A stretch of 64,000 nt of DNA from Bacteroidales bacterium (GCA_017417315.1 JAFPZK010000030.1:27089-91088); one strand, 5' to 3'. Shown: positions 42,980 through 52,404, counted from the first letter of the stretch. Translations and numbers: made by a program. Notes: a model not told the origin generated them from the sequence alone.

Positions 42980-43939
42980 ATGATGCCGTTTTTGAGATTG
43001 GTGCGATACCAAAATTTGTTGATTATCGTGTTTGCAATGTTGATGATGTCGTTTTGCATTGTTGACCCCGTTTTGCAACTTTTCAATCTTAAAGCCACTT
43101 TAACAGGGCTTGATATGACGTTTTTGATTTTAGCGTGCGTTTGTACGGCAGCGGGCGGTTATGTGATTAACGATTATTTCGACACAAAAATCGATGCCGT
43201 AAACCGTCCTGATGCAGTGCTTGTCAGCAAAGATGTCAACAGAACAACGGCGATAACATGGCATATAATCTTGTCGGTTTTCGGCTGTATTTTCGGTTTT
43301 TTGGTTTCGGTAAAAGTCGGAATTTGGAAAGTCGGCTTTATGTATCCGATAATCGTAGGGCTTCTGTGGTATTATTCGGCAGCATACAAAAAAATGTTTT
43401 TGGTAGGAAACATTGTCGTTGCCGTTTTGACGGGACTTATCGTACTACTGCCCGCCGCATACGAAATTCCGGGAATTTCAGCCATACAAGACCCTGTTGT
43501 CCAGTACGGAGCCTTTGACCCGTATCTGATTTTATATCAATCATCTATGGTTGCATTGTTTGCTTTTATGACGACACTTATAAGAGAAATAATCAAAGAC
43601 ATGGAAGATATTGAAGGCGATTCGCTGCAAGGTGCTTCAACAATGGCGATAGTTTTGGGACTGAAAAAAACAAAAGCCGTAGTAACGGCGTTAATCATAA
43701 TTACTATACTCGGACTTGCATTTTTAACGCTGAACTATCTGCCCGAAACGGCAACTTACATCTACGTTTTTTCTCTTGTGATTAGTCCGCTTGTTTTCTG
43801 CGGATACAAAGTATGCAAGGCTGAAACGAAAAAAGATTTTCATTTTTGCAGTATCTTGATGAAAATTATTATGTTGTCAGGAATTTTGTATCTGTTTATT
43901 ATGAGGTACAATTTTTTGAATTTTAAAGACGAGTTTTAG
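42980..43939 (+). CDS. UbiA family prenyltransferase
   Basis: A 319-residue polytopic membrane prenyltransferase. The first Asp-rich motif is NDYFDTKID (Asn64 to Asp72) and the second is REIIKDMEDIEGD, both binding the prenyl diphosphate-Mg2+ complex. It has about nine hydrophobic helices. In Bacteroidota this gene is annotated as geranylgeranylglycerol-phosphate geranylgeranyltransferase-like; the acceptor is unproven, and menaquinone or other lipid prenylation is possible. It ends five bases before the kinase gene, so the cluster 41743-44778 is probably one operon. Confidence 0.88.
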   Translation: MMPFLRLVRYQNLLIIVFAMLMMSFCIVDPVLQLFNLKATLTGLDMTFLILACVCTAAGGYVINDYFDTKIDAVNRPDAVLVSKDVNRTTAITWHIILSVFGCIFGFLVSVKVGIWKVGFMYPIIVGLLWYYSAAYKKMFLVGNIVVAVLTGLIVLLPAAYEIPGISAIQDPVVQYGAFDPYLILYQSSMVALFAFMTTLIREIIKDMEDIEGDSLQGASTMAIVLGLKKTKAVVTALIIITILGLAFLTLNYLPETATYIYVFSLVISPLVFCGYKVCKAETKKDFHFCSILMKIIMLSGILYLFIMRYNFLNFKDEF

Positions 43940-43944
43940 AAAAA

Positions 43945-44778
43945 ATGTCATACAAAAGAATTTTGACCATACAAGATGTTTCGTGTGTCGGGCAATGTTC
44001 GCTGACAGTTGCTCTGCCGATATTGTCGGCCTCCGGAAACGAAACTTGTATCCTCCCGTCAGCGGTGTTAAGCACGCATACGGGTGGTTTCAACGGCTGG
44101 ACTTTCAGGGATTTAACTGACGATTTCTTGAAAATCAAGGAACATTGGATAAAAGAAAACATAGACTTCGACGCTTTTTATACGGGTTATCTCGGCAGTG
44201 TTCATCAAATAGATTTGGTTTCGTCGCTGATTAATAGTCCGCTAAAAAAAGACGATTCGCTGATTGTTGTTGACCCTGCAATGGGCGATTACGGCAAACT
44301 TTACGCCGGTTTTGATTCCGTCTACGTCGAAAGAATGAAAAAACTTGTCTTTTCGGCAGACATTATAATTCCGAATTTCACCGAAGCCTGTATGCTGACC
44401 GGCAACGAATACAAAGAAATTCATAACGAAAAAGACATCTCTGAAATTTCCTCGCAACTGATTTCAAACGGTGCAAAAACGGTTGTCATAACGGGCGTAA
44501 GTTACGAAAAAGGCACGTTAGGCGTTTTTATAAGCGACGGAAAACAAGAATTTTACCACCCGCACGAAGAACTTTCGCGCAAATGTTCGGGAACCGGCGA
44601 TATTTTTGCCTCGGCTTTTGTAGGAGCGGTTTTAAGAGGTAAAGATATTTTCAAAGCCGCCGTCATTGCAGAAGATTTCACTTTCAGTGCCATAAAAAAC
44701 ACTCTCGAAAATCCCGCACACTGGTACGGCGTAAAATTTGAACCTCTGTTAGGAGAATATATAAAAAAATTGGAGTGA
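43945..44778 (+). CDS. Pyridoxal/pyridoxamine kinase (PdxY/PdxK-like)
   Basis: A 277-residue ribokinase-fold kinase phosphorylating vitamin B6 vitamers. The N-terminus QDVSCVGQCSLTVALPILSASG and SVLSTHTGGF-like segment match pyridoxamine kinases. DPAMGDYGKLY is the substrate loop, and the catalytic Asp lies in CSGTGDIFAS. The terminator hairpin begins within the last codons of the gene. Confidence 0.88.
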   Translation: MSYKRILTIQDVSCVGQCSLTVALPILSASGNETCILPSAVLSTHTGGFNGWTFRDLTDDFLKIKEHWIKENIDFDAFYTGYLGSVHQIDLVSSLINSPLKKDDSLIVVDPAMGDYGKLYAGFDSVYVERMKKLVFSADIIIPNFTEACMLTGNEYKEIHNEKDISEISSQLISNGAKTVVITGVSYEKGTLGVFISDGKQEFYHPHEELSRKCSGTGDIFASAFVGAVLRGKDIFKAAVIAEDFTFSAIKNTLENPAHWYGVKFEPLLGEYIKKLE

Positions 44779-44802
44779 AAAAATTTTCACTCCATTTTTT
44801 TT
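44772..44802. terminator. Bidirectional intrinsic terminator
   Basis: GGAGTGAAAA pairs with TTTTCACTCC and is flanked by T-runs on both strands. It overlaps the stop of the kinase gene and separates it from the convergent glnN. Confidence 0.9.
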
Positions 44803-46996
44803 ATCTGATAAACAAAAGTTCTCTATATTTCGGAAATGGCCACATTTCGTCATCAATCAATAGTTCGAGTTTGTCAGCATTATAACGGATTGTGTCGAAA
44901 AACGGCAAAACCGTATCGTGATAAGCAATTGCTTTATCTTTTTCGCTTTCGATTCTGTTTGCCACTTTACGGGCGTTGACCATCTCTTCTACCGAATTTT
45001 CCAAAACCGAAATATGCTCAGAAATCTGCTCTATCGTCTGCAAAGTTTTTTCGCTGAGTTTCATCGCTTTTTCTTTGCCGAAAACGCTTTCCATTTTGGT
45101 GACGGTATCAAGAAGAATGCCCTGATACTTTGTCGCAACGGGAATCACCGAACTGATTATCATATCACCTAAAACCCGCGCTTCAATCTGAATTTTCTTG
45201 GTGTAAGTGTCCCATTTAACCTCGTTTCTGGCTTGAAGTTCTTTTTCGGTAAACACGCCCGTTTCAGCAAACAATTTTACTGAGTCTTTTGAAGTGTAAG
45301 AGTCATAAATTTTCGGAACGGCTGTCTCGCAATCCAAACCGCGTTTTGCAGCCTCAACTTTCCACTCGTCAGAATAGCCGTTACCGTCAAAACGAATCGG
45401 TTTTGAAATCTTCGTGTATTCTTTTATGACTTCAAAAATTGCTTTTTCTTTGCTTTGACCGGCAGAGATTTTTTTGTCAACCTCGGCTTTAAACTCTTTC
45501 AACTGAGCGGCTACGACAGTGTTGAGCGCAATCATCGCCGAAGCACAATTTGCAGAAGATCCTACCGCACGGAACTCAAACCTATTACCCGTAAAGGCAA
45601 ACGGCGAAGTACGGTTTCTGTCAGTATTGTCAACAAAAACCTCAGGAATACTGCCGATACCGAGTTGCATTTTTTTCTTGTCGTCAAGAGCGATACCGTC
45701 TTCAAATTCGGCACTTTCGATTTTGTCCAAAAGTTGCGACAACTGCGTTCCCATAAACGCTGAAATAATCGCCGGCGGTGCTTCGTTTGCTCCTAAACGG
45801 TGAGCATTCTGAGCCGTCATTACAGAGGCTTTCAACAAAGCGTTGTTTTTGTAGACAGCCATCAAAATATTGACAACAAAGGTTACGAACTGCAAATTTT
45901 CTTCCGGAGTTTTTCCGGGTGTCAACAAGCCTACGCCGGTGTCAGTGCCGAGAGACCAGTTGTTGTGCTTGCCCGAACCGTTAATGCCCGCAAAAGGCTT
46001 TTCGTGAAGAAGAACCCTGAAACTGTGCTTTCTTGCAATACGTTTCATAATCGACATAATCAAAAGGTTTTGATCGTTTGCAAGATTGGTTTCGCCGAAA
46101 ATCGGTGCTAATTCAAACTGATTAGGAGCAACCTCGTTATGACGTGTTTTACAAGGAATTCCGTATTTATAAGCCTCAAACTCAACCTCTTTCATATAAG
46201 CCTGAACACGTTCGGGAATTGCGCCGAAATAATGGTCTTCCAACTGCTGGTTTTTAGCGGATTCGTGTCCGAGCAAAGTGCGTCCCGTCAAAAGCAAATC
46301 GGGTCTTGCGGCATACAAACCTTCGTCAACCAAAAAGTATTCCTGCTCCCAACCGAGATAAGAATATACTTTTTTAACGTTTTCGTCAAAATATTTACAA
46401 ACCTCAACTGCGGCTTTTTCCACTGCATCAATTGCTTTCAACAAAGGTGCTTTGTAGTCAAGACTCTCGCCCGTATACGAGATAAAAATCGTCGGAATAC
46501 AAAGCGTGTCGTCAACAATAAAAGCCGGTGATGACGGATCCCATGCCGAATAACCGCGTGCTTCAAACGTGTTTCTTAAACCGCCGCTCGGAAAACTTGA
46601 AGCATCAGGCTCTTGCTGAACGAGAAGTTTACCCGAAAACTCCTCAATAACGCCTTCTCCGGGTTTGCCGGCATATTCGATAAAGGAGTCGTGTTTTTCA
46701 GCCGTACCTTCGGTAAGAGGCTGAAACCAGTGCGAATAATGCGTTGCGCCGAGTTCCATTGCCCATTGTTTCATTCCGGCAGCAATGTTGTCGGCAATGC
46801 TACGGTCAAGAGGTTTGCCGCTTTGGGTAATTTCGTTAATTGTCTTAACGGTCTCTTTCGACAAGTATTGAGACATCTGCTCTTTGCCGAAAACATACTT
46901 TCCGAAATACGACGAGGTCGCCTCTTCCGGTGTTTCAACGTGACGGGCTTCTTTCTTGAACGCCTCGCCGACTACCTGAAATCTTAATCCGCTCAT
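44801..46996 (-). CDS. glnN: Glutamine synthetase type III
   Basis: The 731-residue type III enzyme joins ammonia to glutamate and is the usual glutamine synthetase of Bacteroidales. Type III traits include EWDPSSPAFI-like SAWDPSSPAFIVDDTLCIPTIFISYTGE, GWEQEYFLVDE (metal site), NEVAPNQFELAPIFGETNLANDQN, GSGKHNNWSLGTDTG (ATP/glutamate loop) and FRAVGSSANCASAMIALN. Length matches the family (about 730). It lies 18 bases after manA on the same strand, so they may share a transcript. Confidence 0.96.
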   Translation of the reverse strand: MSGLRFQVVGEAFKKEARHVETPEEATSSYFGKYVFGKEQMSQYLSKETVKTINEITQSGKPLDRSIADNIAAGMKQWAMELGATHYSHWFQPLTEGTAEKHDSFIEYAGKPGEGVIEEFSGKLLVQQEPDASSFPSGGLRNTFEARGYSAWDPSSPAFIVDDTLCIPTIFISYTGESLDYKAPLLKAIDAVEKAAVEVCKYFDENVKKVYSYLGWEQEYFLVDEGLYAARPDLLLTGRTLLGHESAKNQQLEDHYFGAIPERVQAYMKEVEFEAYKYGIPCKTRHNEVAPNQFELAPIFGETNLANDQNLLIMSIMKRIARKHSFRVLLHEKPFAGINGSGKHNNWSLGTDTGVGLLTPGKTPEENLQFVTFVVNILMAVYKNNALLKASVMTAQNAHRLGANEAPPAIISAFMGTQLSQLLDKIESAEFEDGIALDDKKKMQLGIGSIPEVFVDNTDRNRTSPFAFTGNRFEFRAVGSSANCASAMIALNTVVAAQLKEFKAEVDKKISAGQSKEKAIFEVIKEYTKISKPIRFDGNGYSDEWKVEAAKRGLDCETAVPKIYDSYTSKDSVKLFAETGVFTEKELQARNEVKWDTYTKKIQIEARVLGDMIISSVIPVATKYQGILLDTVTKMESVFGKEKAMKLSEKTLQTIEQISEHISVLENSVEEMVNARKVANRIESEKDKAIAYHDTVLPFFDTIRYNADKLELLIDDEMWPFPKYRELLFIR

Positions 46997-47014
46997 ATAA
47001 ATTTAATATTATGG

Positions 47015-48004
47015 TTAACTTTTTATATACACTTCTAAAAGAAGAGTCTCCTGCGAGGGATAAAAACAAAGATTTTTTATCATCGCCGGCACTAATACCG
47101 TTTCTCCCTTTTTCAACGTAACCGGCTCGTTACCGCCTTCATATTCAATCCGGCAGTCTCCTTCGGCACATATATATATTATAAAGGAGTCTATTTCCGG
47201 AAAATCCTTCTCCACCGGCATATTAAAACGAAAAACGTTGGTCGTAAAATACTCACAATCAACGGCATTGACGGTTTTATTCATCATCGGACGATAATCG
47301 GTTTTGTAATTGTCATAAAAACCGTAGTCTATCGCATCAACCGCCTGAGCCAAGTGAAGTTCTCTGGTTTTTCCGTCCGCGCCTTTTCGGTCATAATCGT
47401 AAATGCGGTAAGTTATGTCAGAGGTCTGCTGAATTTCCGCTAACATAATTCCGCTGCCTATGCCGTGAACCCTGCCCGCAGGAATAAAAAAAACGTCATC
47501 TTTTTTCACTTTTATATAATTCAACAATTCAGCAAGATTACCCGCCGAGGTTTTAGCCAAATATTCCTCTTTGGAGATCTCTCTGCTAAAACCGCTGATT
47601 AACTCTGCATCTTTTTCTGCATCAAGCACATACCACATTTCGGTCTTACCAAAAGAATTGTGCCTTTCGGCTGCTAAATCGTCGTCAGGATGAACCTGAA
47701 CCGAAAGTTTGTCTTTGGCGTCAATAAACTTTATCAAAAGCGGAAATTCGTTGCCGAATTTTTCGTAAATGCTATCGCCTACGAGGTCGCCCATATAAAC
47801 TTCCGTCAATTCGTTTAAATCGTTGCCCGCCAAAAAGCCGTTACAAACCACTGAAACGTTGTCTTTTACGCCTGAAATTTCCCAACTTTCACCGCATTTT
47901 TCGGGTGCATCTTGTCTTAAAAGTTTCTTTCTGAAACCCTCACCACCCCAAATCGGTGTTTTATAAATAGGTGTAAATTTTAAAGGATATAAACTTTTTT
48001 CCAT
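47015..48004 (-). CDS. manA: Mannose-6-phosphate isomerase, class I
   Basis: A 329-residue zinc-dependent cupin isomerase interconverting mannose-6-phosphate and fructose-6-phosphate. Zinc ligands are visible: Gln103 and His105 in QVHPDD, Glu122 in KTEMWYV, and His180 in PAGRVHGIG. The C-terminal cupin half is complete. It supplies mannose for surface glycans such as those encoded at the start of the window. Confidence 0.93.
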   Translation of the reverse strand: MEKSLYPLKFTPIYKTPIWGGEGFRKKLLRQDAPEKCGESWEISGVKDNVSVVCNGFLAGNDLNELTEVYMGDLVGDSIYEKFGNEFPLLIKFIDAKDKLSVQVHPDDDLAAERHNSFGKTEMWYVLDAEKDAELISGFSREISKEEYLAKTSAGNLAELLNYIKVKKDDVFFIPAGRVHGIGSGIMLAEIQQTSDITYRIYDYDRKGADGKTRELHLAQAVDAIDYGFYDNYKTDYRPMMNKTVNAVDCEYFTTNVFRFNMPVEKDFPEIDSFIIYICAEGDCRIEYEGGNEPVTLKKGETVLVPAMIKNLCFYPSQETLLLEVYIKS

Positions 48005-48059
48005 GTTGTTTTTTAGTGTAATTTTATATTTCGGTATTAAATTTGTATTTTTCTTACTG

Positions 48060-48091
48060 CAAAAGTATACTGAATTTGTTATAAAAACAAT
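48060..48091 (-). promoter_or_regulatory. Promoter of manA(-glnN)
   Basis: ATTG, 20 bases, then TACTTTTG on the minus strand. It lies 56 bases upstream of the manA ATG. The remaining ~170 bases to the next gene on the other strand are AT-rich, and no further structure was seen. Confidence 0.6.
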
Positions 48092-48264
48092 TTAATGTGC
48101 AAAAAAAATTTTTTTGTTAATATGCTTAAAAACAGCCCGTTAATAAAAAAATAAAAAATATGTCGGAAATTTATTACAAAAATTTTGTTTAGCGGCAAAA
48201 AAGTTTGTAATTTTCCTACGAATTTTGAGTTAGAATTTTTGTACGAAAATCAACATACAGGCTT

Positions 48265-51045
48265 ATGAAAAAGCGAAAACTTAGTATAAAGTCGAAATTT
48301 AATTTTATATTGACGGCCTCACTGATACCGTTTGCGGTAGTCAGTGCGGTTTTCGGATTTTTGTTGTTTTCCAACAAGGCTTACGACGAATATGAAGAAG
48401 ACATAGTTTCCGTCAAGATGTCGTATTTGAGATTGAAAGAATACGAACAGGCATTTTTGTTGAATTATCCTTCTGATGACGTCTTTTTTAAGACTACGGA
48501 AAACGTTTATCTGAGGCGGTTTGACATCGAAGCAAAAGAACTCAACCGTCATTTAGACGAACTTCTCAACAATCCGACTACTGCAAAACTCGAACTCGGC
48601 GACAAAATTTATATGTTGAAGGAAAACGCCGACAGTTACGGGGATTTGTTGAAACTTATCAGTTCAAAAATTTACCAGAGAGGTTCTTTCCAAACGGGTA
48701 TAATCGGCGAGATAGAGCGCAGTTACAACAACGCAGTAAGTCAGCAAACGCTTGATTTGCCGGTACTTGCTTCGTTGAAAGAGATGGAAGTTCAATATCT
48801 GAGCCGTAAGGACATTTCGTTTTACAACAAGTTTATGACCTTGTATACAAACTATGTCGGTTCGGTACCGGGCAACGTTGAAGATATTGATTTACAACTT
48901 GTAAGGGACACTTTAAGGACTGATAGTATTGCTCCCGTACAAATTGCAAAACATTCGAAAATTCTAAAAGATGCCGACAAAATAAAACCCGTAAACGATT
49001 TGAAACGCTATTTTACCGCACTTATTAAAATAGACAAGGAAATCGGTTTCAATAGGGAAGAAGGTTTGTTGTCGGACATTCAGGTCGAAAAAGCGAAACT
49101 CGATGACATAGATTCCATCGTGTCATACGTTAGCGGCAAAAAAGAAACTTCGGTTGCCTATACGAGAAACTTTTTGATAGGTGTCGTAATACTTTTGATT
49201 TTAGCGTTGATAATTGCGCATTTCAAAATTTCAAAAACCATTTCTATCGGCGTTGAAAAAATCGGTGGCTACCTCACGCAGTTGAGTAAAGGTATTTTGC
49301 CGGAAAAAGAAATCGTACTTGACACTAACGACGAACTTGCCGAAATGTCGGAAAAACTTAACACGTTTTCACGCGGTCTTAAACAGACAACCGAATTTGC
49401 AACCACAATCGGTGCCGGAAATCTTGACACGGATTTTAAACCTCTGTCAGAAAACGACATTCTCGGAAACTCACTTTTGGAGATGCGCTCCAACCTTTAT
49501 AAATCGCAACAAGAAGACTTAAAACGTCAGCACGAAGACGATTTAAGAAAGTGGGCTAACGAAGGTTTGACACAGTTTTCGGAAATTTTGCGTCAAAGTA
49601 CGAGCAATATTTCAGACCTTGCAAACAACGTTTTGAAAAACCTCATTCACTTTCTTAACGCAAATCAAGGCGGACTTTTCCTCTACAACGATTCTGACAA
49701 AGAGGATATTCACTTGGAACTTGTTTCTTCTTACGCTTACAATCAAGAAAGGAAAAAGAAAAAGAAAATCTATTTGGGCGAAGGTCTAATCGGTACGTGC
49801 GCGATTGAAAAATCTTACGTTTACTTAACCGATTTGCCTAACGATTATTTGACGATAACATCGGGTCTCGGCGGCAGCAATCCGTCATGCCTTTTGATTA
49901 TGCCTCTGAAAGTTGAGGAACAGATTTTCGGCGTTATGGAAATAGCATCTTTCAAAAAGATGGAAAAACACGAAATTGACTTCGTTGAAAAAGTTTCCGA
50001 GTCAATCGCCTCCACGCTTTCAATCGCAAAAATCAACCAAAGAACCGTTGAACTGCTTTCGCAATCACAACAGCAAGCCGAGGAAATGGCTTCTCAGGAA
50101 GAAGAAATGCGTCAAAACTTGGAAGAACTTCAAGCAACTCAGGAAGAGTCAGCAAGAAAAGAGGCTGAAATGCAGTCAATTTTGAACGCCGTTCACTCAT
50201 CTTCTCTTGTTATCGAATATGATTTGACGGGAAGAATCACAAGCGTTAACGAGGCTTTCTGCCGGACGTTGAACCTTCAACGCGAGCAGGCAATAGGTCG
50301 AAATCAGGACGAGTTCCGCGATGCTTCTGACCCGCTTTCGATGCAGGATTCCGACTTTTGGTCAAGGGTTAAAGACGGTGAGGTTATCAAGAGAACCGAC
50401 AAATATTTGGTTTCGGGCGAGGAACATTGGTTACAACAGGTTTTCACGCCGATTTTGGACTCTGACGGTTTTCCGTACAAAATCCTTAATATGGCAACTG
50501 ACATTTCTGCAAACAAAAAGCAGGAAATTGAACTTCAAGTTCAAGCCGAAAAAATGGCGGCTCAGGAAGAAAAACTTCGTCAGAATTTGGAGGAACTTCA
50601 AAAAACTCAGGATTCGATGGCATTGCAACAAAGCGAACTCAACGAGATGAACACCAAACTCAAAAACAATGAGGAAATTCTCGTTAAGGCTGTTGAAAAA
50701 TCGAAACAACAGGAAAACGAACTTCAACAGAAAGTTCAGGAACTCAATAAGTTGCATAAAGAACTCGAACTTCAACAGGCTGAAATTCTCGACCAAAACC
50801 GCGTGCTTCAAGAAAAAGAGCAACTTCAAGCCAAAGCCCTTTTGGACGCAGACAAAAACCTCGAAAGAGCAAGAATAAAAATTATGGCAGAATTTGTCAG
50901 AAATCTTGAACGTCAGGTTTCAGTTATGGGAAAAGCGGAAGAAAAACTCAGAGCAGTCAGCAACATTCCGCCGGCAATCGTCGAGGAAATTCACGACATT
51001 AACACGGATTTCAAAATTTTGATTTCCAAATATAAAGTAGAATAA
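48265..51045 (+). CDS. HAMP-GAF-PAS sensor protein lacking a recognisable output domain
   Basis: A 926-residue membrane sensor. Its order is: transmembrane helix 1 (about 12-32), a helical extracytoplasmic domain (33-298), transmembrane helix 2 (about 299-320), HAMP-like region (320-420), and GAF (about 430-590, with LIHFLNANQGGLFLYND and CLLIMPLKVEEQIFGVMEIASF). Then come a coiled coil (590-635), a PAS domain (about 635-760: SSLVIEYDLTGRITSVNEAFCRTLN) and a long Gln/Glu/Leu-rich coiled coil to the end. No histidine-kinase, GGDEF, methyl-accepting or SpoIIE domain is recognisable. It may signal through its coiled coil to a partner such as a SpoIIE phosphatase encoded elsewhere. Confidence 0.85.
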   Translation: MKKRKLSIKSKFNFILTASLIPFAVVSAVFGFLLFSNKAYDEYEEDIVSVKMSYLRLKEYEQAFLLNYPSDDVFFKTTENVYLRRFDIEAKELNRHLDELLNNPTTAKLELGDKIYMLKENADSYGDLLKLISSKIYQRGSFQTGIIGEIERSYNNAVSQQTLDLPVLASLKEMEVQYLSRKDISFYNKFMTLYTNYVGSVPGNVEDIDLQLVRDTLRTDSIAPVQIAKHSKILKDADKIKPVNDLKRYFTALIKIDKEIGFNREEGLLSDIQVEKAKLDDIDSIVSYVSGKKETSVAYTRNFLIGVVILLILALIIAHFKISKTISIGVEKIGGYLTQLSKGILPEKEIVLDTNDELAEMSEKLNTFSRGLKQTTEFATTIGAGNLDTDFKPLSENDILGNSLLEMRSNLYKSQQEDLKRQHEDDLRKWANEGLTQFSEILRQSTSNISDLANNVLKNLIHFLNANQGGLFLYNDSDKEDIHLELVSSYAYNQERKKKKKIYLGEGLIGTCAIEKSYVYLTDLPNDYLTITSGLGGSNPSCLLIMPLKVEEQIFGVMEIASFKKMEKHEIDFVEKVSESIASTLSIAKINQRTVELLSQSQQQAEEMASQEEEMRQNLEELQATQEESARKEAEMQSILNAVHSSSLVIEYDLTGRITSVNEAFCRTLNLQREQAIGRNQDEFRDASDPLSMQDSDFWSRVKDGEVIKRTDKYLVSGEEHWLQQVFTPILDSDGFPYKILNMATDISANKKQEIELQVQAEKMAAQEEKLRQNLEELQKTQDSMALQQSELNEMNTKLKNNEEILVKAVEKSKQQENELQQKVQELNKLHKELELQQAEILDQNRVLQEKEQLQAKALLDADKNLERARIKIMAEFVRNLERQVSVMGKAEEKLRAVSNIPPAIVEEIHDINTDFKILISKYKVE

Positions 51046-51080
51046 AAAAAGAGCCGCAAAAATTTGCGGCTCTTTTTTTT
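51046..51080. terminator. Bidirectional intrinsic terminator
   Basis: AAAGAGCCGCAAA pairs with TTTGCGGCTCTTT (13 bp, two-base centre) with A/T runs on both sides, between the convergent sensor and peptidase genes. Confidence 0.9.
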
Positions 51081-52261
51081 TAAAATTCCGTTTCCGCTTT
51101 TTTCAAAAATTCCTTACAACTTTCTTTGTTGACTAAAAGACCTGTCGTTTTGGCTTTTACGAAATTTTCAGAAACGTAAAAATAACCTTTGAAATTTCCG
51201 ACTTTGCCCCAAGAATTTTTCACTTTATAAAACTTATTGCCCTTTTGATCGGTTGCCGTGCCGACAATGTGCATTCCGTGGTCGTCGGTAGTTTTGCGGT
51301 TAAGAAAGTCTCTCTGACGGCTCTCCTGAGTAACTGAAATTTCCAAACCCGGTCGCGTAAGACGTTCTGCTTTAAGCATTTGCTCATTGACGGAGAGTTG
51401 CTTAAATTCTTCGATTTCCTTTTTTGAAAGTCCGTCAACATAAATACCGGGCAAAAGCGCGTAACCGCGTCTGAAATCAAAACCGTCTTCCGAAACATCC
51501 GATGCCCACAAAACAGTATGCCCCGCAGCCAAAGAATTGTCGATAATCGTAATTAAATCGTCAACTTTAACATTCAAAAACATAGACCAACGCCAATTGT
51601 CGGGAAGTTCAAGTGGGAAAAATTTGTAAAATCCGTGGTGCGAAAACGATGTTACCTGAATGAAATCGGCATATCTGAGTTTGCAATATTCTTCTGCAAA
51701 AGTTTTTGGCGTGTAAGTTTTGCCCTTGTATTCAAACGTTTCTGGAATTTCTCCGAAGTACTTGTCCAACAATGCGTTATAACCGTTAATCCAGTTGGTG
51801 TCCAAAACTTCGTTGTCCTTATCGGCAACAGAATCGGCATAATTTTTCAACTCCTCGTCCAATTCTGAATGGTCGATTGAAACTTCACCTGCTCTTAAAT
51901 TCGGGTAAGCCTCCTCCGGCATCAAACCGTAATCGCGCATAACTTGCAGATTGTCCATGAAATAACTGCCCTGACTAAATGTCATATTACCGTGAAGCAT
52001 GACATATTTTTTGGCACGGTCAAGATAATTATACCTGACAATAAACATTTCTGACAAATCAGGCGGTGTTGTCAAGCCGCTTTTAATCATTTCGGATTCC
52101 AAAAACGATGTCGCCGAAAAACACCAGCACGTCCCGGAATATCCTTGGTCTTCAACAGAAGAACATTCAAGCGTGTTTTTGTCTGTAAACACAAACTTAT
52201 CTTGTCCGTAAATAGTTGTTAAAGAACCACTTAACAATAAACTTAGTATTAATCTTTTCAT
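51080..52261 (-). CDS. Peptidase C1B family cysteine aminopeptidase (bleomycin hydrolase/PepC-like), exported
   Basis: A 393-residue papain-like peptidase with a signal peptide (1-19), so it works outside the cytoplasm, unlike classic PepC. The oxyanion Gln39 and catalytic Cys45 are in DQGYSGTCWCFS. The catalytic His331 is in DDHGMHIVG and Asn349 in KNSWG. The C-terminus extends some 40 residues beyond the Asn, where true PepC/bleomycin hydrolase has a self-processing tail. A minus-strand -7 box TACCTTTG (52290-52297) lies 28 bases upstream. Confidence 0.9.
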   Translation of the reverse strand: MKRLILSLLLSGSLTTIYGQDKFVFTDKNTLECSSVEDQGYSGTCWCFSATSFLESEMIKSGLTTPPDLSEMFIVRYNYLDRAKKYVMLHGNMTFSQGSYFMDNLQVMRDYGLMPEEAYPNLRAGEVSIDHSELDEELKNYADSVADKDNEVLDTNWINGYNALLDKYFGEIPETFEYKGKTYTPKTFAEEYCKLRYADFIQVTSFSHHGFYKFFPLELPDNWRWSMFLNVKVDDLITIIDNSLAAGHTVLWASDVSEDGFDFRRGYALLPGIYVDGLSKKEIEEFKQLSVNEQMLKAERLTRPGLEISVTQESRQRDFLNRKTTDDHGMHIVGTATDQKGNKFYKVKNSWGKVGNFKGYFYVSENFVKAKTTGLLVNKESCKEFLKKAETEF

Positions 52262-52289
52262 TTTATTGATGTTAAAAAAAATGTTTTTG

Positions 52290-52297
52290 CAAAGGTA
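52290..52297 (-). promoter_or_regulatory. Promoter -7 box of the exported peptidase gene
   Basis: TACCTTTG on the minus strand matches TAnnTTTG. The region is shared with the divergent grpE promoter and two palindromes. Confidence 0.5.
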
Positions 52298-52325
52298 CGC
52301 AGTTTTTTAGAGAAAAAAAATAAAA

Positions 52326-52342
52326 ACTGACAAATTGTCAGT
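52326..52342. promoter_or_regulatory. 17-bp palindrome upstream of grpE (operator candidate)
   Basis: ACTGACAAATTGTCAGT has perfect eight-base arms around one central base. It stands between the divergent peptidase and grpE promoters, just upstream of the grpE -33 element. Confidence 0.7.
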
Positions 52343-52345
52343 AAA

Positions 52346-52366
52346 AAATATATTGGCAATATATTT
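52346..52366. promoter_or_regulatory. 21-bp palindrome over the grpE -33 element (operator candidate)
   Basis: Ten-base arms AAATATATTG and CAATATATTT are perfect inverted repeats around a single G. The grpE -33 element ATTG (52352-52355) lies inside the left arm, so a bound protein would block the promoter. Confidence 0.7.
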
Positions 52367-52382
52367 GATTTATATATCTTTG
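52352..52382 (+). promoter_or_regulatory. Promoter of grpE-dnaJ
   Basis: ATTG, 19 bases, then TATCTTTG, ending 22 bases before the grpE ATG. Confidence 0.65.
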
Positions 52383-52404
52383 CAATCACAAAAAACAAAA
52401 AGGT

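Noticed and set aside
45455..46987. Long plus-strand open frames opposite glnN
   Set aside because: They are antisense shadows of a fully conserved glutamine synthetase and have no family features.
52262..52404. CIRCE/HrcA operator upstream of grpE
   Set aside because: The palindromes present do not contain TTAGCACTC or GAGTGCTAA.
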